64,000 nucleotides of DNA from Clostridiales bacterium (GCA_015069615.1 SVIF01000001.1:1-64000); one strand, 5' to 3'; shown: positions 14,138 through 22,912, numbered from the stretch's first letter. A program made the numbers and translations. Notes: a model not told the origin generated them from the sequence alone.

Positions 14138-15609
14138 AGAAAACAGCCAAGCGTGTTGCCGTCACACCGGAATCGGTGGGCATTCCCTCGGGGGCAATCG
14201 CACAGCTCATAGAAAATCTTGACGTATACCGCTTGCACACGCATAGCCTGCTGATCTCGCGCGGCGATACCGTCGTAGCCGAGGCGTATTATGCACCGCT
14301 GAAAAAAGATTTTCTTCACCGTATGTATTCGGTTTCCAAAAGCTTTGTCGCGGCCGCCGTGGGACTCGCGGTTACGGAGGGGCTGTTTTCCTTGGAGGAC
14401 CGTGTGGCGTCCTTTTTTCCCGAATTCCGAAGTGAGGTAAACGACTCATACACCGACCGATGCACGGTGCGCGACATGCTTATGATGCGCAGCAACGTGG
14501 ACGGCAACGTGTATTGGTGGGGACGCTTTGAGAGCCGCGTGAGAGCCTACTATACGCAGCCGAGCAACAAGCTCCCCGGCGGACATTTTAAATACGACAG
14601 CATCGGCTCGTTTCTGCTCGGCTGTATCATTGAGAAGGTAACGGGTAAGGATTTTCTTACCTATATGAAGGATCGCGCGTTGCGCGCGATCGGATTTTCC
14701 GAGGACAGCTACGTTTTGCGCGAGCCGGGCGGCTTTGCCGTGGGAGATTCGGGCGTTGTGTGTACGGCGCGTGACCTTTGGCTGTTTGCCCGCTTTCTGA
14801 TGAAGGGCGGCACGTGGGACGGCGTGCGGTATATTGACGCCGCATTTATGCAGGCTGCGACGGCACGCCTGGCACCCAACGCCTTCAGCGGCGATTATGC
14901 CCTGATGAACACCTCGGGCTACGGGTACCTCATATGGAAAAGCTACGACGGAGGCTTCTCTCTCATCGGCCTTGGCGACCAGCTTGCTTTTTGCGACACC
15001 GTACGCGACGTGTGCCTTGTTATGACCGCTGACAACCAAGCGGAGCGGCCGATGCGTCACGTGGTCTTTCATGAGTTTTACCGACATCTTCTGCCGCACG
15101 TCAGCGATGCGCCGCTATCCGAAAACCGAGAGGCAAACGAGCATCTGCAAACGGTCCTTGCATCGCGCAAGCTGACGGCTGTGCAGGGGGCGGCACATGC
15201 TCCCATAGAATCAAGGGTGTTCGGCCGACGCTACGAGAAGCGTCAGGGTGGGACGGATATATCCTCCTTCGTGCTGACAGCGGATGCGCTGCATCTGAGC
15301 TGTCAGGGGCGCGAGGCGGTGCTTCCTTACGGACTCTCGCAAAATCGAGCGACGAGCTTTTCACTCGGCACGCGGTCGCGAAAGGGCTATATGGGCTTTG
15401 ACGTCGAGGGCGTGTACGACGGCTATATATCCGCTGCATGGACGTCGGAGAATACCTTTTCTCTCATGGCACAGGTCGTGGACGAATATATGGGCTCTCT
15501 CAACGTTCATATCGCCTTTATCGGTGATGAGGCAAGCGTGCACGTTGTGGGAAGCGGACAGTACGTATTTGATAAAACACAGGGTTCTTTTATTGCAAAA
15601 CTATCATAA
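14131..15609 (+). CDS. serine hydrolase of the beta-lactamase/EstB family
   Basis: 492 aa, GGAG ahead of the start, overlapping the cupin gene. Catalytic S-x-x-K motif SVSK (about 69-72, in YSVSKSFVAAAVG) and a Y-x-S motif YDSIGSFLLG (about 151-160) define the class-C beta-lactamase/DD-peptidase fold. Many such proteins are esterases or amidases. A further C-terminal region of about 150 residues (after about 340) is beta-rich and unassigned. There is no signal peptide, so it acts in the cytoplasm. In this operon it may release the substrate of the redox enzymes from an ester or amide. Confidence 0.8.
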   Translation: MLKKTAKRVAVTPESVGIPSGAIAQLIENLDVYRLHTHSLLISRGDTVVAEAYYAPLKKDFLHRMYSVSKSFVAAAVGLAVTEGLFSLEDRVASFFPEFRSEVNDSYTDRCTVRDMLMMRSNVDGNVYWWGRFESRVRAYYTQPSNKLPGGHFKYDSIGSFLLGCIIEKVTGKDFLTYMKDRALRAIGFSEDSYVLREPGGFAVGDSGVVCTARDLWLFARFLMKGGTWDGVRYIDAAFMQAATARLAPNAFSGDYALMNTSGYGYLIWKSYDGGFSLIGLGDQLAFCDTVRDVCLVMTADNQAERPMRHVVFHEFYRHLLPHVSDAPLSENREANEHLQTVLASRKLTAVQGAAHAPIESRVFGRRYEKRQGGTDISSFVLTADALHLSCQGREAVLPYGLSQNRATSFSLGTRSRKGYMGFDVEGVYDGYISAAWTSENTFSLMAQVVDEYMGSLNVHIAFIGDEASVHVVGSGQYVFDKTQGSFIAKLS

Positions 15610-15642
15610 TGCAAAGAAATATTTACAGAAACGGAGAAAATC

Positions 15643-16902
15643 ATGAGAAAACCGATGACAATTGCCGTAATCGGCTGTGGCAGATTTGCCAAAAACTTTG
15701 TTCCACTTTTTAAGGCGCATCCTGCCGTTAAAAAGGTTTACGTATGTGACCTTATTCCCGAGCGTGCGCAGGCGTATTCGGAGAATTTCGGTGTGGAGAT
15801 CATCGATACCTTTGAGCATGCGCTGGCCTCGGAGGAAATTGATGCCATTGCGATCTTTACGCAGAGAACGAAGCACGGTCCGATGGCGATTGCCGCGTTG
15901 GAGGCGGGGAAGCACGTATACAGCGCCGTGCCTTGCGCGACCGACGTTGAGGATATTAAAAAAATCGCGGAGCTCGTCAAAAAAACGCGCCTCACCTATT
16001 CCATGGGTGAAACGGGCTTTTATCGTCCCGCGGCACTCTTTTGCCGCGAGGAGTACGCCAAGGGCACCTTTGGCACCTTTACCTACGGAGAAGCACAGTA
16101 CAATCACGATATCCGCAACATGGAGCAAAGCTTTCGCAGCTCGGGCGGTGAGGAATGGAGAAAATACGCAGGTGTTCCGCCGATGTTTTACCCGACACAC
16201 TCTACCGCGATGGTGCTCAGCGCAATGCCGGGCGTGCACGTAAAGCGTCTATGTGCCTTCGGATTTTCGGGCAGCCCCCGCACGGATATCTACGGTACGG
16301 ACGGACAAAATCTTTATAACAATCCCTTTGCGAATACCTCAATGCTTTTGTATCTCTCCAATGGCGGCATTGCCCGTATCAGTGAAAACCGCTGCATCGG
16401 CTGGCGTGCGCCGGAAACCTACATTTCGCAGTTTTACGGCAGCGAGGGCGCGTACGAATTTTCCGTTGCCAAGCATCACCTGGCAACCTATCGCACCGAC
16501 GACGCCCATAACGTCACCATGACCGACGTGACCGAGCGGCTGATGCCTGCCGAGTCTTGCCGTATGATAGAGGAAGATTATGCATCGGCTATACAAAGCT
16601 TTGCCGATGGCTTTGGCTTCGGCATGACCTCTCCCGTACAGCCGACCGACCGACTTCCGCACGCCTTTCAGGGGCTTCACAACGGACACAACGGCACGCA
16701 TCATTTCCTCATTGACGATTTTTGCCGTGCGTATGAAACGGGCAAGCTGTCGCCGTGTAACATCTGGCAGGTAGCGCGCTGGAATATACCCGGCCTTATC
16801 GCACATGAGAGTGCCTTGCAGGGCGGTGTGACCGTGGACGTGCCCGACCTTGGCGAGGCCCCTGCCGATTGGGAGGTTTTGGATTATAAAACCGGAATGT
16901 AA
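15643..16902 (+). CDS. Gfo/Idh/MocA-family oxidoreductase, atypical active site
   Basis: 419 aa, last gene of the operon. The Rossmann start IAVIGCGRFAKNFVP (about 6-20) is clear and the alpha/beta C-terminal domain has normal length. The usual catalytic 'E/D-K-P' after the NAD domain is replaced by HVYSAVPCATDVED (about 92-105), so the conserved Lys is missing. The protein may use another residue, may not be a dehydrogenase, or may be a NAD-dependent lyase-like member. C-terminal Trp/His-rich stretches (GLHNGHNGTHHF) suggest sugar binding. No terminator is visible after it; a new promoter begins 16 bp later. Confidence 0.8.
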   Translation: MRKPMTIAVIGCGRFAKNFVPLFKAHPAVKKVYVCDLIPERAQAYSENFGVEIIDTFEHALASEEIDAIAIFTQRTKHGPMAIAALEAGKHVYSAVPCATDVEDIKKIAELVKKTRLTYSMGETGFYRPAALFCREEYAKGTFGTFTYGEAQYNHDIRNMEQSFRSSGGEEWRKYAGVPPMFYPTHSTAMVLSAMPGVHVKRLCAFGFSGSPRTDIYGTDGQNLYNNPFANTSMLLYLSNGGIARISENRCIGWRAPETYISQFYGSEGAYEFSVAKHHLATYRTDDAHNVTMTDVTERLMPAESCRMIEEDYASAIQSFADGFGFGMTSPVQPTDRLPHAFQGLHNGHNGTHHFLIDDFCRAYETGKLSPCNIWQVARWNIPGLIAHESALQGGVTVDVPDLGEAPADWEVLDYKTGM

Positions 16903-16917
16903 GTGTACACCGATTGC

Positions 16918-16946
16918 TTGACATTCTTCGTTCCGTGTGCTACAAT
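16918..16946 (+). promoter_or_regulatory. promoter of the 78-aa gene
   Basis: TTGACA (16918-16923), 17-bp spacer, TACAAT (16941-16946). A leader of about 90 bases follows, AT-rich with no clear structure, then GGAGGTGGG. Confidence 0.8.
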
Positions 16947-17041
16947 AAAAAACAAATCATATGTGCAAACTCATATTTAACAGAAAATATCCTATATGAT
17001 AACATTTTTCTTTGTTTTTTACGGTTTTGGAGGTGGGTAGC

Positions 17042-17278
17042 ATGCGCGCAGTTACAGTCAAGGGACAAGACGATACGTTGGCGGCGGAACTCCGAGCGGA
17101 CGTATCGTTGATCGCGGACGTCATGGAGCGCGGTCGGTACGTCGGTGAGCTGACCTATGAGCTTGACGTAACAGGCGAGGAGCTCGTCTCACTGATCGCT
17201 CGGTATGAGCCGAACGCCCCGTGTGTATCGCAGATCACGCCACATCACCGCTATACGGTGCGGGCGTACGATTGGTAA
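17042..17278 (+). CDS. small hypothetical protein
   Basis: 78 aa from the ATG at 17042 with GGAGG before it. It has its own consensus promoter and a strong terminator downstream, so it is a real monocistronic gene. The sequence is acidic and soluble-looking (TLAAELRADVSLIADVMERG, LTYELDVTGEELVSLIARYE), with a C-terminal 'HHRYTVRAYDW'. I recognise no family. Confidence 0.65.
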   Translation: MRAVTVKGQDDTLAAELRADVSLIADVMERGRYVGELTYELDVTGEELVSLIARYEPNAPCVSQITPHHRYTVRAYDW

Positions 17279-17315
17279 TGCACTCCCCGTCAAAAGAAGG
17301 TTACAGGGATTTTTA

Positions 17316-17366
17316 CGCAAAAGAGGATACAGCCCTCCGATGAGGCCGTATCCTCTTTTGCGTTTT
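17316..17366. terminator. bidirectional terminator
   Basis: Near-perfect 13-bp arms CGCAAAAGAGGATAC/GTATCCTCTTTTGCG (17316 to 17362) are followed by T's. It serves the 78-aa gene and the convergent dehydrogenase gene. Confidence 0.85.
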
Positions 17367-17377
17367 GTATGTCCGTT

Positions 17378-18190
17378 TCAGGCTTCCTTTTTTCGCGAGC
17401 GACGGTTCAGCAGTAAGCGAATGACGGTGCATTGCAGACGCGCGGGGAGAATACCGAGCAGCACAAGCCCGAGATTGCGGTGCTTATGGTAAGCGTGTCT
17501 CGGATGGCGGCACGTGGCGGCGCGAAAGACGACGCTTGCCAAGCACTCGGGCGGCATGGGACGTCCCATAAAGCGCTTCGTCAGCGTGAGGAAGTGCGCG
17601 GCCTGCGTTCGGTACAGCACCGTTTCGGCAGCTAAGCGCTCCGTCGCCTCCAGCGACGCGTGGCACAGAGGTGTTTCGACTGCACCGGGGCGCACGGTAA
17701 TAACGCGCTGTCCAATCAGCTGCACCTCTTGACGCAAGGCCTGTGCGTAGGCGTCGAGTGCGTGCTTGGATACCGAATACAGTCCGTTGAAGGGCAAGGG
17801 TGCCAGCGTGGCGACCTCGCTCGTTATAATGAGGATGCGGCCGTTCATCGCGAGGAGGGGGTGAAGCGTGCGGTTGACGAGCATAGCCCCCAACACGTTG
17901 ACGCGCATCAGCCGCTCCATGCGGTCGGCATCTCCCTCTACAAGAGATAGCATGGTGTGTACGCCGGCCGCGTGCACGAGGACGTCAAAGACGCATGCCT
18001 GCTGTACCAGCTGCTCGCGCAGCGCGTCAAGCTCGGCACGGCAGGTGATGTCGGCCCGTATGGGCGTATACCCTTGCTGCGGCGTATCCTCTTTTATATC
18101 GATGCCGTATACCGTGTGGCCGTTTTTTAAAAATATGCGTGCAATTTCTTTTCCGATTCCGGAGGCCGAGCCTGTAATTAAAATGCGCAT
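17378..18190 (-). CDS. short-chain dehydrogenase/reductase
   Basis: 270 aa. Cofactor motif TGSASGIG (about 6-13) and catalytic Y-x-x-x-K in YSVSKHALDAYAQAL (about 137-151) mark a classical SDR. Asp after beta-2 ('GIDIKED') favours NAD(H). The C-terminus ends in basic residues (LLLNRRSRKKEA), with a hydrophobic LGLVLLGILPARL segment that may touch the membrane. It lies 45 bp behind lysA and ends at the operon terminator, so it is probably transcribed with the lysine genes, though no lysine-pathway role is known for it. Substrate unknown. Confidence 0.8.
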   Translation of the reverse strand: MRILITGSASGIGKEIARIFLKNGHTVYGIDIKEDTPQQGYTPIRADITCRAELDALREQLVQQACVFDVLVHAAGVHTMLSLVEGDADRMERLMRVNVLGAMLVNRTLHPLLAMNGRILIITSEVATLAPLPFNGLYSVSKHALDAYAQALRQEVQLIGQRVITVRPGAVETPLCHASLEATERLAAETVLYRTQAAHFLTLTKRFMGRPMPPECLASVVFRAATCRHPRHAYHKHRNLGLVLLGILPARLQCTVIRLLLNRRSRKKEA

Positions 18191-18234
18191 ATTCCTTAAT
18201 CGATCCTTTAAAATGAAAATAATTCTTTACAAAA

Positions 18235-19554
18235 TCACACTTCTAAGTGCAGAAGATCCTCGACGGTTTCTCTTCGAATGACGAGCTGTGCCGTCTTGTT
18301 TTTGATCATGACGACCGGCGGACGCGGAATGCGATTGTAATTGGATGCCATGGAATAATGGTAGGCACCCGTGGTCAGACAGGCCAGAAGATCGCCGCGG
18401 CGCATGGGAGGAAGAGGCACGTTTTCCTGAAGAATATCGCCGCTTTCGCAGCAGCGTCCGACAACGGAGCAGGGCGTCGCGCCGTCGCCTGCCTCTGCTG
18501 CGACGGGCAAAATGGTATACGGCGCACCGTACAGCGCAAAGCGCGGATTATCGGTCATGCCGCCGTCAACGGATACGTAGGTCTTATAGCCCGGGATATG
18601 CTTTACCGTGCCTACCGTATACAGGGTAAGGCCGGCATCGGCAACGAGGCTCCGTCCGGGCTCAAGGAGTATCGTGGGGAGGGGAAGGGAAAGCTCGTGG
18701 GCGCGTTCCTTTATATATGCACCGATCTCGGCAATGCAGGCAGCAATGTCGGGCGTCGGCTGCTCCTTGGTATACCGCACGCCGATTCCGCCGCCGATAT
18801 CCAGCTGCGTGGCAAGATAACCGCGCGTTTGATATATATGGGCTACGAAGGTGAGCATGACGTTGGCTGTGCGAAGGAAAACGTCGGCCTCAAATACCTG
18901 TGAGCCAACGTGGCAGTGGAAGCCGCAAAGGTTGACGTTCGCCAAGGAAAGTGCCACGTCGGTGATCGCCTCCGCCTGCCCCGTTTCGATGGCCGAGCCG
19001 AATTTGGAATCGACCTTTCCCGTGGCGACGGCTGCGTACGTGTGCGGATCAATGCCGGGGGTGAGGCGCAGGAGCACCTTCTGACGGATTCCGCGCTCAC
19101 CGCCGATGCGGTCGATCGCGTACAGCTCCTCCTCGTTATCCACGACAAAATATCCGACGCCGTGCTCCATGGCATAGACGATGTCCGCGTCGGTCTTGTT
19201 GTTGGAATGGAAGTAGGCGTTTTCTAAGGGAAAGCCTGCGGCGTTTGCCGTGCAGATCTCTCCGCACGATACGACGTCCACGCCCAGGTCTTCCTCCCGC
19301 ATGATTTCATACAAGCGGCGGAAGCTGGCTGCCTTGGATGCGTACAGAACGCGGCCGCCGTCGCCAAAGGCCTTTTGCATAGCCTCGCGATAGGTGCGGC
19401 AGCGCTCGCGAATACGGTCCTCGTCATACAGATACAGCGGTGTGCCGTAGGTGCGTGCCAAGGGAGAAAGCGGCAGCCCGGCAAAGCAGAGCTCGCCCGT
19501 CTCATCGCGAGTTATATTTTCACATATGTATTCTCGGCTAATCGTGTTGATCAA
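18235..19554 (-). CDS. lysA: diaminopimelate decarboxylase
   Basis: 439 aa. A PLP-dependent fold-III enzyme converting meso-diaminopimelate to L-lysine and CO2. Visible marks: YASKAASF (PLP Lys, about 53-60), 'GFHCHVGSQV' (about 212-221), 'DIGGGIGVRY' (about 250-259), 'EPGRSLVADAG' and 'CESGDIL' with the catalytic Cys. Length is normal. It is the last lysine-specific gene of the riboswitch-controlled dapA-dapB-ddh-lysA operon, 23 bp behind ddh. Confidence 0.95.
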   Translation of the reverse strand: MINTISREYICENITRDETGELCFAGLPLSPLARTYGTPLYLYDEDRIRERCRTYREAMQKAFGDGGRVLYASKAASFRRLYEIMREEDLGVDVVSCGEICTANAAGFPLENAYFHSNNKTDADIVYAMEHGVGYFVVDNEEELYAIDRIGGERGIRQKVLLRLTPGIDPHTYAAVATGKVDSKFGSAIETGQAEAITDVALSLANVNLCGFHCHVGSQVFEADVFLRTANVMLTFVAHIYQTRGYLATQLDIGGGIGVRYTKEQPTPDIAACIAEIGAYIKERAHELSLPLPTILLEPGRSLVADAGLTLYTVGTVKHIPGYKTYVSVDGGMTDNPRFALYGAPYTILPVAAEAGDGATPCSVVGRCCESGDILQENVPLPPMRRGDLLACLTTGAYHYSMASNYNRIPRPPVVMIKNKTAQLVIRRETVEDLLHLEV

Positions 19555-19577
19555 TGTTGCAACCTCTTTTATAAATA

Positions 19578-20558
19578 TCAGATCAGATGCGCACGCAGCT
19601 CCTCTGCGGATTCCATGAGAAGATCGCCCGGGGCGATATCCAGCACGGTCTTGCAGCCGCAGACGCCGCGCTTGGCCATACGGTCAACGGCACGCGCATA
19701 GGCAACCAGCACGCTGCCGGTAAATTCGGGATTGGAATCTAAGCTCAGGCGGAACTCGACGGTGTGACCGTGTTCGCTTTCCTTGCCCGTGCGACCGTTA
19801 TAGATGACGCTGCCTCCGTGGGGCATGCCACCGTGCTCGCGTCGGAGCTCCTCCTCTGTAAGGAAGGTCACCGTCGTGTCGTAGTCGGCAAAATAGTTGG
19901 GCATTTCCTTGATGGTTTTTTCGATGTAGGCGGTATCGGCACCGTCCTCAACGACAACGTAGCATTCACGCAGATGCTTTTCTCGCGTGGTGAGCGCGGG
20001 CGTCTGTCCGCTGCGTACCGCCGCAAGTGCTTCCTCGCGCGGAACGGTATACTGACGGGCGTCCTTTACACCCGCGATGCGACGGATCGCGTCGGAGTGA
20101 CCTTGGCTGATGCCGCGTCCCCAGAAGGTGTAGGCGGCACCGCCGGGCAAAACCGCCGACGCATAGGCACGCGCAATGGAAAACAGACCGGGATCCCATC
20201 CGCACGAAATCAGTGCTATGCGGCCACCTGCCTTTGCCGCTGCGTCGCAACGGTCAAAGTGCTTGGAAATGGTGGCGTGCGTATCAAAGCTGTCCACCAC
20301 GTGGAAGTGCTCCGCAAGGGCGGGCGTCATTTCGGGCAGATCGGTAGCACTGCCGCCGCAAAGAATAAGAACGTCAATGCTCTCCTTGTGTGCGAGAAGC
20401 TCGTTTGCAGAATAGACGGGCGTGCTTTCATACAAGGGACGGACGGTCTTGGGGTCGCGTCTTGTAAAGATGCCGACAAGCGTCGCATCGCTGTTTTTGT
20501 GAATGGCGCACTCGACGCCGCGGCCGAGATTGCCGTATCCGTAGATAGCCAGCTTCAT
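19578..20558 (-). CDS. ddh: meso-diaminopimelate D-dehydrogenase
   Basis: 326 aa. The N-terminal motif YGYGNLGRGVE (about 6-16) and 'GIFTRRDP' match NADP-dependent diaminopimelate dehydrogenase. 'SCGWDPGLFSIARAYA' and 'FWGRGISQGHSDAIRRI' are signature segments of this family. It makes meso-diaminopimelate from tetrahydrodipicolinate and ammonia in one step, bypassing the acylated route. The operon holds no dapH, dapL or dapE, consistent with the dehydrogenase route here. Lies between dapB and lysA. Confidence 0.95.
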   Translation of the reverse strand: MKLAIYGYGNLGRGVECAIHKNSDATLVGIFTRRDPKTVRPLYESTPVYSANELLAHKESIDVLILCGGSATDLPEMTPALAEHFHVVDSFDTHATISKHFDRCDAAAKAGGRIALISCGWDPGLFSIARAYASAVLPGGAAYTFWGRGISQGHSDAIRRIAGVKDARQYTVPREEALAAVRSGQTPALTTREKHLRECYVVVEDGADTAYIEKTIKEMPNYFADYDTTVTFLTEEELRREHGGMPHGGSVIYNGRTGKESEHGHTVEFRLSLDSNPEFTGSVLVAYARAVDRMAKRGVCGCKTVLDIAPGDLLMESAEELRAHLI

Positions 20559-20623
20559 ATCGCGCTATCGCTTCCTTTCTTGCTTTCAAACGTAAATGAT
20601 CGGTAAAAAACGTGCGTCGCTTG

Positions 20624-21385
20624 TTATGCGTGACGTCCCTTGACAAGACTGTTCATATCGTACAGTCCGCAGGGGGCTTTTACAATATGTGCCGCCGCGG
20701 CAAGCGCGCCCTCGGCGAACAGCGCACGGCTGTGTGCCTCGTGCTTGAGCGTGATGGTCTGATTGTTCGTGGCAAGCATGACCTCGTGCTCTCCAACAAT
20801 GTTGCCCATGCGAACGGCATGAATGCCGATTTCGTTGACGTCGCGCTTTCCGTAGCCGCTTCTGCCAACATTTGTGTGCAATTCGGGGCGAACCTCGGTC
20901 AACGCATGCGCCAGCATCAGTGCAGTACCGCTCGGTGCATCGACCTTTCGGTTGTGATGCTTTTCGATAATTTCGATCTGCGCATCGGGCATAGCGGCCG
21001 CTGCACACTTGGCTAACTCAACGAGAAGGGCAACGCCGAGGGACATATTGGCACTGAAAAAGACGGGGATGTGCTTAGCGGCCTCGCGTATGGCGGCGAG
21101 CTCCTCGTCGGTATGTCCCGTGGTGGCGATGACGGTGGGAATACCGTGCTCCTTGGCGTAGGCAAGAAGCGCGGGCGTTGCCGTGTGATGGGAAAAATCA
21201 ACGATGCAATCCACCTCAATGCCGCGCGGAATGTCGCTTGGCAAGCGGTATACGGGAATGCCCTCGCAAAGAACGTCAGTCGGATCGATGCCGACGGATG
21301 CTACCGCGCCGCGATAGCCCTCCTCGCACAGACGCTTGACCTCGCGGCCCATATGGCCCGCAATTCCGTAAATACAAATATTCAT
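20624..21385 (-). CDS. dapB: 4-hydroxy-tetrahydrodipicolinate reductase
   Basis: 253 aa. N-terminal GIAGHMGREVKRL (NAD(P)-binding, about 8-20), 'VIATTGHTDEE', and catalytic 'EKHHNRKVDAPSGTALML' (about 139-156) with the conserved HH and K. Converts hydroxytetrahydrodipicolinate to tetrahydrodipicolinate. 15 bp behind dapA and cotranscribed. Confidence 0.95.
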   Translation of the reverse strand: MNICIYGIAGHMGREVKRLCEEGYRGAVASVGIDPTDVLCEGIPVYRLPSDIPRGIEVDCIVDFSHHTATPALLAYAKEHGIPTVIATTGHTDEELAAIREAAKHIPVFFSANMSLGVALLVELAKCAAAAMPDAQIEIIEKHHNRKVDAPSGTALMLAHALTEVRPELHTNVGRSGYGKRDVNEIGIHAVRMGNIVGEHEVMLATNNQTITLKHEAHSRALFAEGALAAAAHIVKAPCGLYDMNSLVKGRHA

Positions 21386-21400
21386 AGGTGCTTCCTTCGT

Positions 21401-22288
21401 TTAATCGATAAGACCTTGCTCACGCATGAGAGTGAGCAGCTGTGCCTCGTGTGCGGCTTCCATGGGGGTCAAGGGCAAGCGCAGATAGTTTTCGCAGTAG
21501 CCCATGGCGTGCATCGCCGCCTTGACGGGAATGGGGTTGACCTCGCAGAAAAGTGCCTTGACGAGCGGAAGAAGCTTCAGCTGCATCTCGCGTGCCTGCA
21601 CGAGGTGGCCGGCATCAAAGAGCGCGCACATATCGTGCGTTGCCTTGGGCATGAGATTGGAAAGCACGGAAATAACGCCCTTGGCACCGAGGGACATCAT
21701 AGAAACGATCTGATCGTCGTTGCCCGAATAGATGTCGAAGGTGTCACCGACGAGCGCGGCAAGCTCGGCGATTTGCGAAATATCGCCCGAAGCCTCCTTG
21801 ATACCGACGATATTGGGGTGCTTGGCCAGCTTGGCGACGGTGGCAGGCAGGAGATTGCAGCCGGTACGGCTCGGAACATTATATAAAATACACGGCTTGT
21901 CTGATGCATCGGCAATGGCAGTAAAGAAGGCAATGAGACCGTTTTGCGTCGCCTTGTTGTAGTACGGCGTGACGAGCAGCATGGCGTCCGCGCCGACCTC
22001 GCAGGCGTATTTTGTCAGTTCAATGGCGTAGGCGGCGTCGTTGGAGCCTGTGCCGGCGATGACGGGGACGCGTCCTGCAACGTGCTCGACGCAGAAGCGA
22101 ATGGCCTCCTTGTGCTCCTCGTCGGTGAGCGTGGAGCCCTCGCCCGTCGTTCCGACGGCGACGATCGCATCAATGCCCTCCTCGATCTGCCAGTCGATCA
22201 GACGCGCGAACTGCTCGTAGTCGATGCCGTCCTTTGTTAAGGGCGTGACAATGGCGGTGGCTGCACCTGTAAATACAGTTTTTTTCAT
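21401..22288 (-). CDS. dapA: 4-hydroxy-tetrahydrodipicolinate synthase
   Basis: 295 aa aldolase-type TIM barrel condensing pyruvate with aspartate semialdehyde. Visible marks: 'GTTGEGSTLTDEEH' (about 46-59), 'LYNVPSRTGCNL' with the catalytic Tyr, and 'GIKEASGD' with the Schiff-base Lys (about 162). First gene of the operon, directly downstream of a lysine riboswitch and its terminator, so lysine should shut it off. AGGAGG-like GGAGGAAAT precedes the ATG. Confidence 0.95.
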   Translation of the reverse strand: MKKTVFTGAATAIVTPLTKDGIDYEQFARLIDWQIEEGIDAIVAVGTTGEGSTLTDEEHKEAIRFCVEHVAGRVPVIAGTGSNDAAYAIELTKYACEVGADAMLLVTPYYNKATQNGLIAFFTAIADASDKPCILYNVPSRTGCNLLPATVAKLAKHPNIVGIKEASGDISQIAELAALVGDTFDIYSGNDDQIVSMMSLGAKGVISVLSNLMPKATHDMCALFDAGHLVQAREMQLKLLPLVKALFCEVNPIPVKAAMHAMGYCENYLRLPLTPMEAAHEAQLLTLMREQGLID

Positions 22289-22319
22289 GATATTTCCTCC
22301 GAAATTTCTCGTTTTTTAC

Positions 22320-22347
22320 AAAAATAAAAAAATAGCCGACAGGCTAT
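22320..22347 (-). terminator. riboswitch-controlled terminator of the lysine operon
   Basis: On the minus strand ATAGCC-TGTC-GGCTAT is followed by a run of T's. Its 5' arm includes GATAG, the same bases that pair with CTATC in the P1 helix of the upstream aptamer, so the two structures can exchange. It sits 32 bp before dapA. Confidence 0.8.
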
Positions 22348-22409
22348 CTCACAAAATCCGTTGCCGCACAGGTCGCACGGGCGACCGTATAAGGCGTATG
22401 GCATTTGTT

Positions 22410-22575
22410 GATAGCTCTCCGCAAATATGCGACAACAGGGCGGATATTCTCCGAGCTGCCAGCCGAATGCGTTCCACGGCATTCGCTTCGGCACTGACGC
22501 CTTTCCCGCACGGCCTTGGAGCCATCTTAGGTGCGGTACTCATCGTGCAATGCGCCTCTATCCTTTGTGTCCCCG
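22410..22575 (-). ncRNA. lysine riboswitch (L-box)
   Basis: Read on the minus strand, the leader contains the conserved L-box pieces in order: GGATAGAGGCGC (22552-22563), then AGTA, GGGAAAGG, GCCGAAGC, a hairpin, CTGG-like GGCTGGCAG, and GAGAGCTATC closing P1 (22410-22417). P1 pairs GATAG with CTATC. It lies between a consensus promoter and a terminator ahead of dapA. Binding of lysine should stabilise P1 and let the terminator form. Confidence 0.9.
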
Positions 22576-22589
22576 TATGAGGACAGTTT

Positions 22590-22618
22590 ATTGTAGCACA
22601 GGATACGTCGGTTGTCAA
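22590..22618 (-). promoter_or_regulatory. promoter of the lysine operon
   Basis: Minus strand: TTGACA (22613-22618), 17-bp spacer, TACAAT (22590-22595). Transcription would start near 22583, just ahead of the aptamer. Confidence 0.85.
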
Positions 22619-22696
22619 GCCTTTTTTGAAAAACTCTTGCTTTGGGCAAGGAAAAAGAGAAGGGCTTTGCCCGTTCTTGTGGGCAAAACCCGTTTC

Positions 22697-22912
22697 CTAT
22701 CTCTTTTTATCGGTCAGACCAAGTATATAATCCGCGCTGACGCGGTAGTACTGACATAGCTTGAACAAATGCCGCAGGGGCATCTCGTTCGCACCGCGCT
22801 CGTAGCGTGCGTACATGGTTTGTGACGTGCCGAGATAATCGGCAATTTCCTGCTGCGTTTTATCGTTGTCCTCACGCAAGTCCCGAATACGCTTAACGTA
22901 CTGCACGGCCAT
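22697..22912 (-). CDS. XRE-family helix-turn-helix regulator
   Basis: 71 aa from the ATG at 22912, which has AAAGGAGAA directly before it; the longer frame lacks a ribosome site. A single HTH_3 domain: 'IRDLREDNDKTQQEIADYLG' then 'TSQTMYARYERGANEMPLRH', ending 'YYRVSADYILGLTDKKR', the usual end of short XRE repressors. It is divergent from the small membrane protein and lipoprotein genes and may repress them; a TATAAT at about 22932-22937 probably drives it. Confidence 0.85.
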   Translation of the reverse strand: MAVQYVKRIRDLREDNDKTQQEIADYLGTSQTMYARYERGANEMPLRHLFKLCQYYRVSADYILGLTDKKR

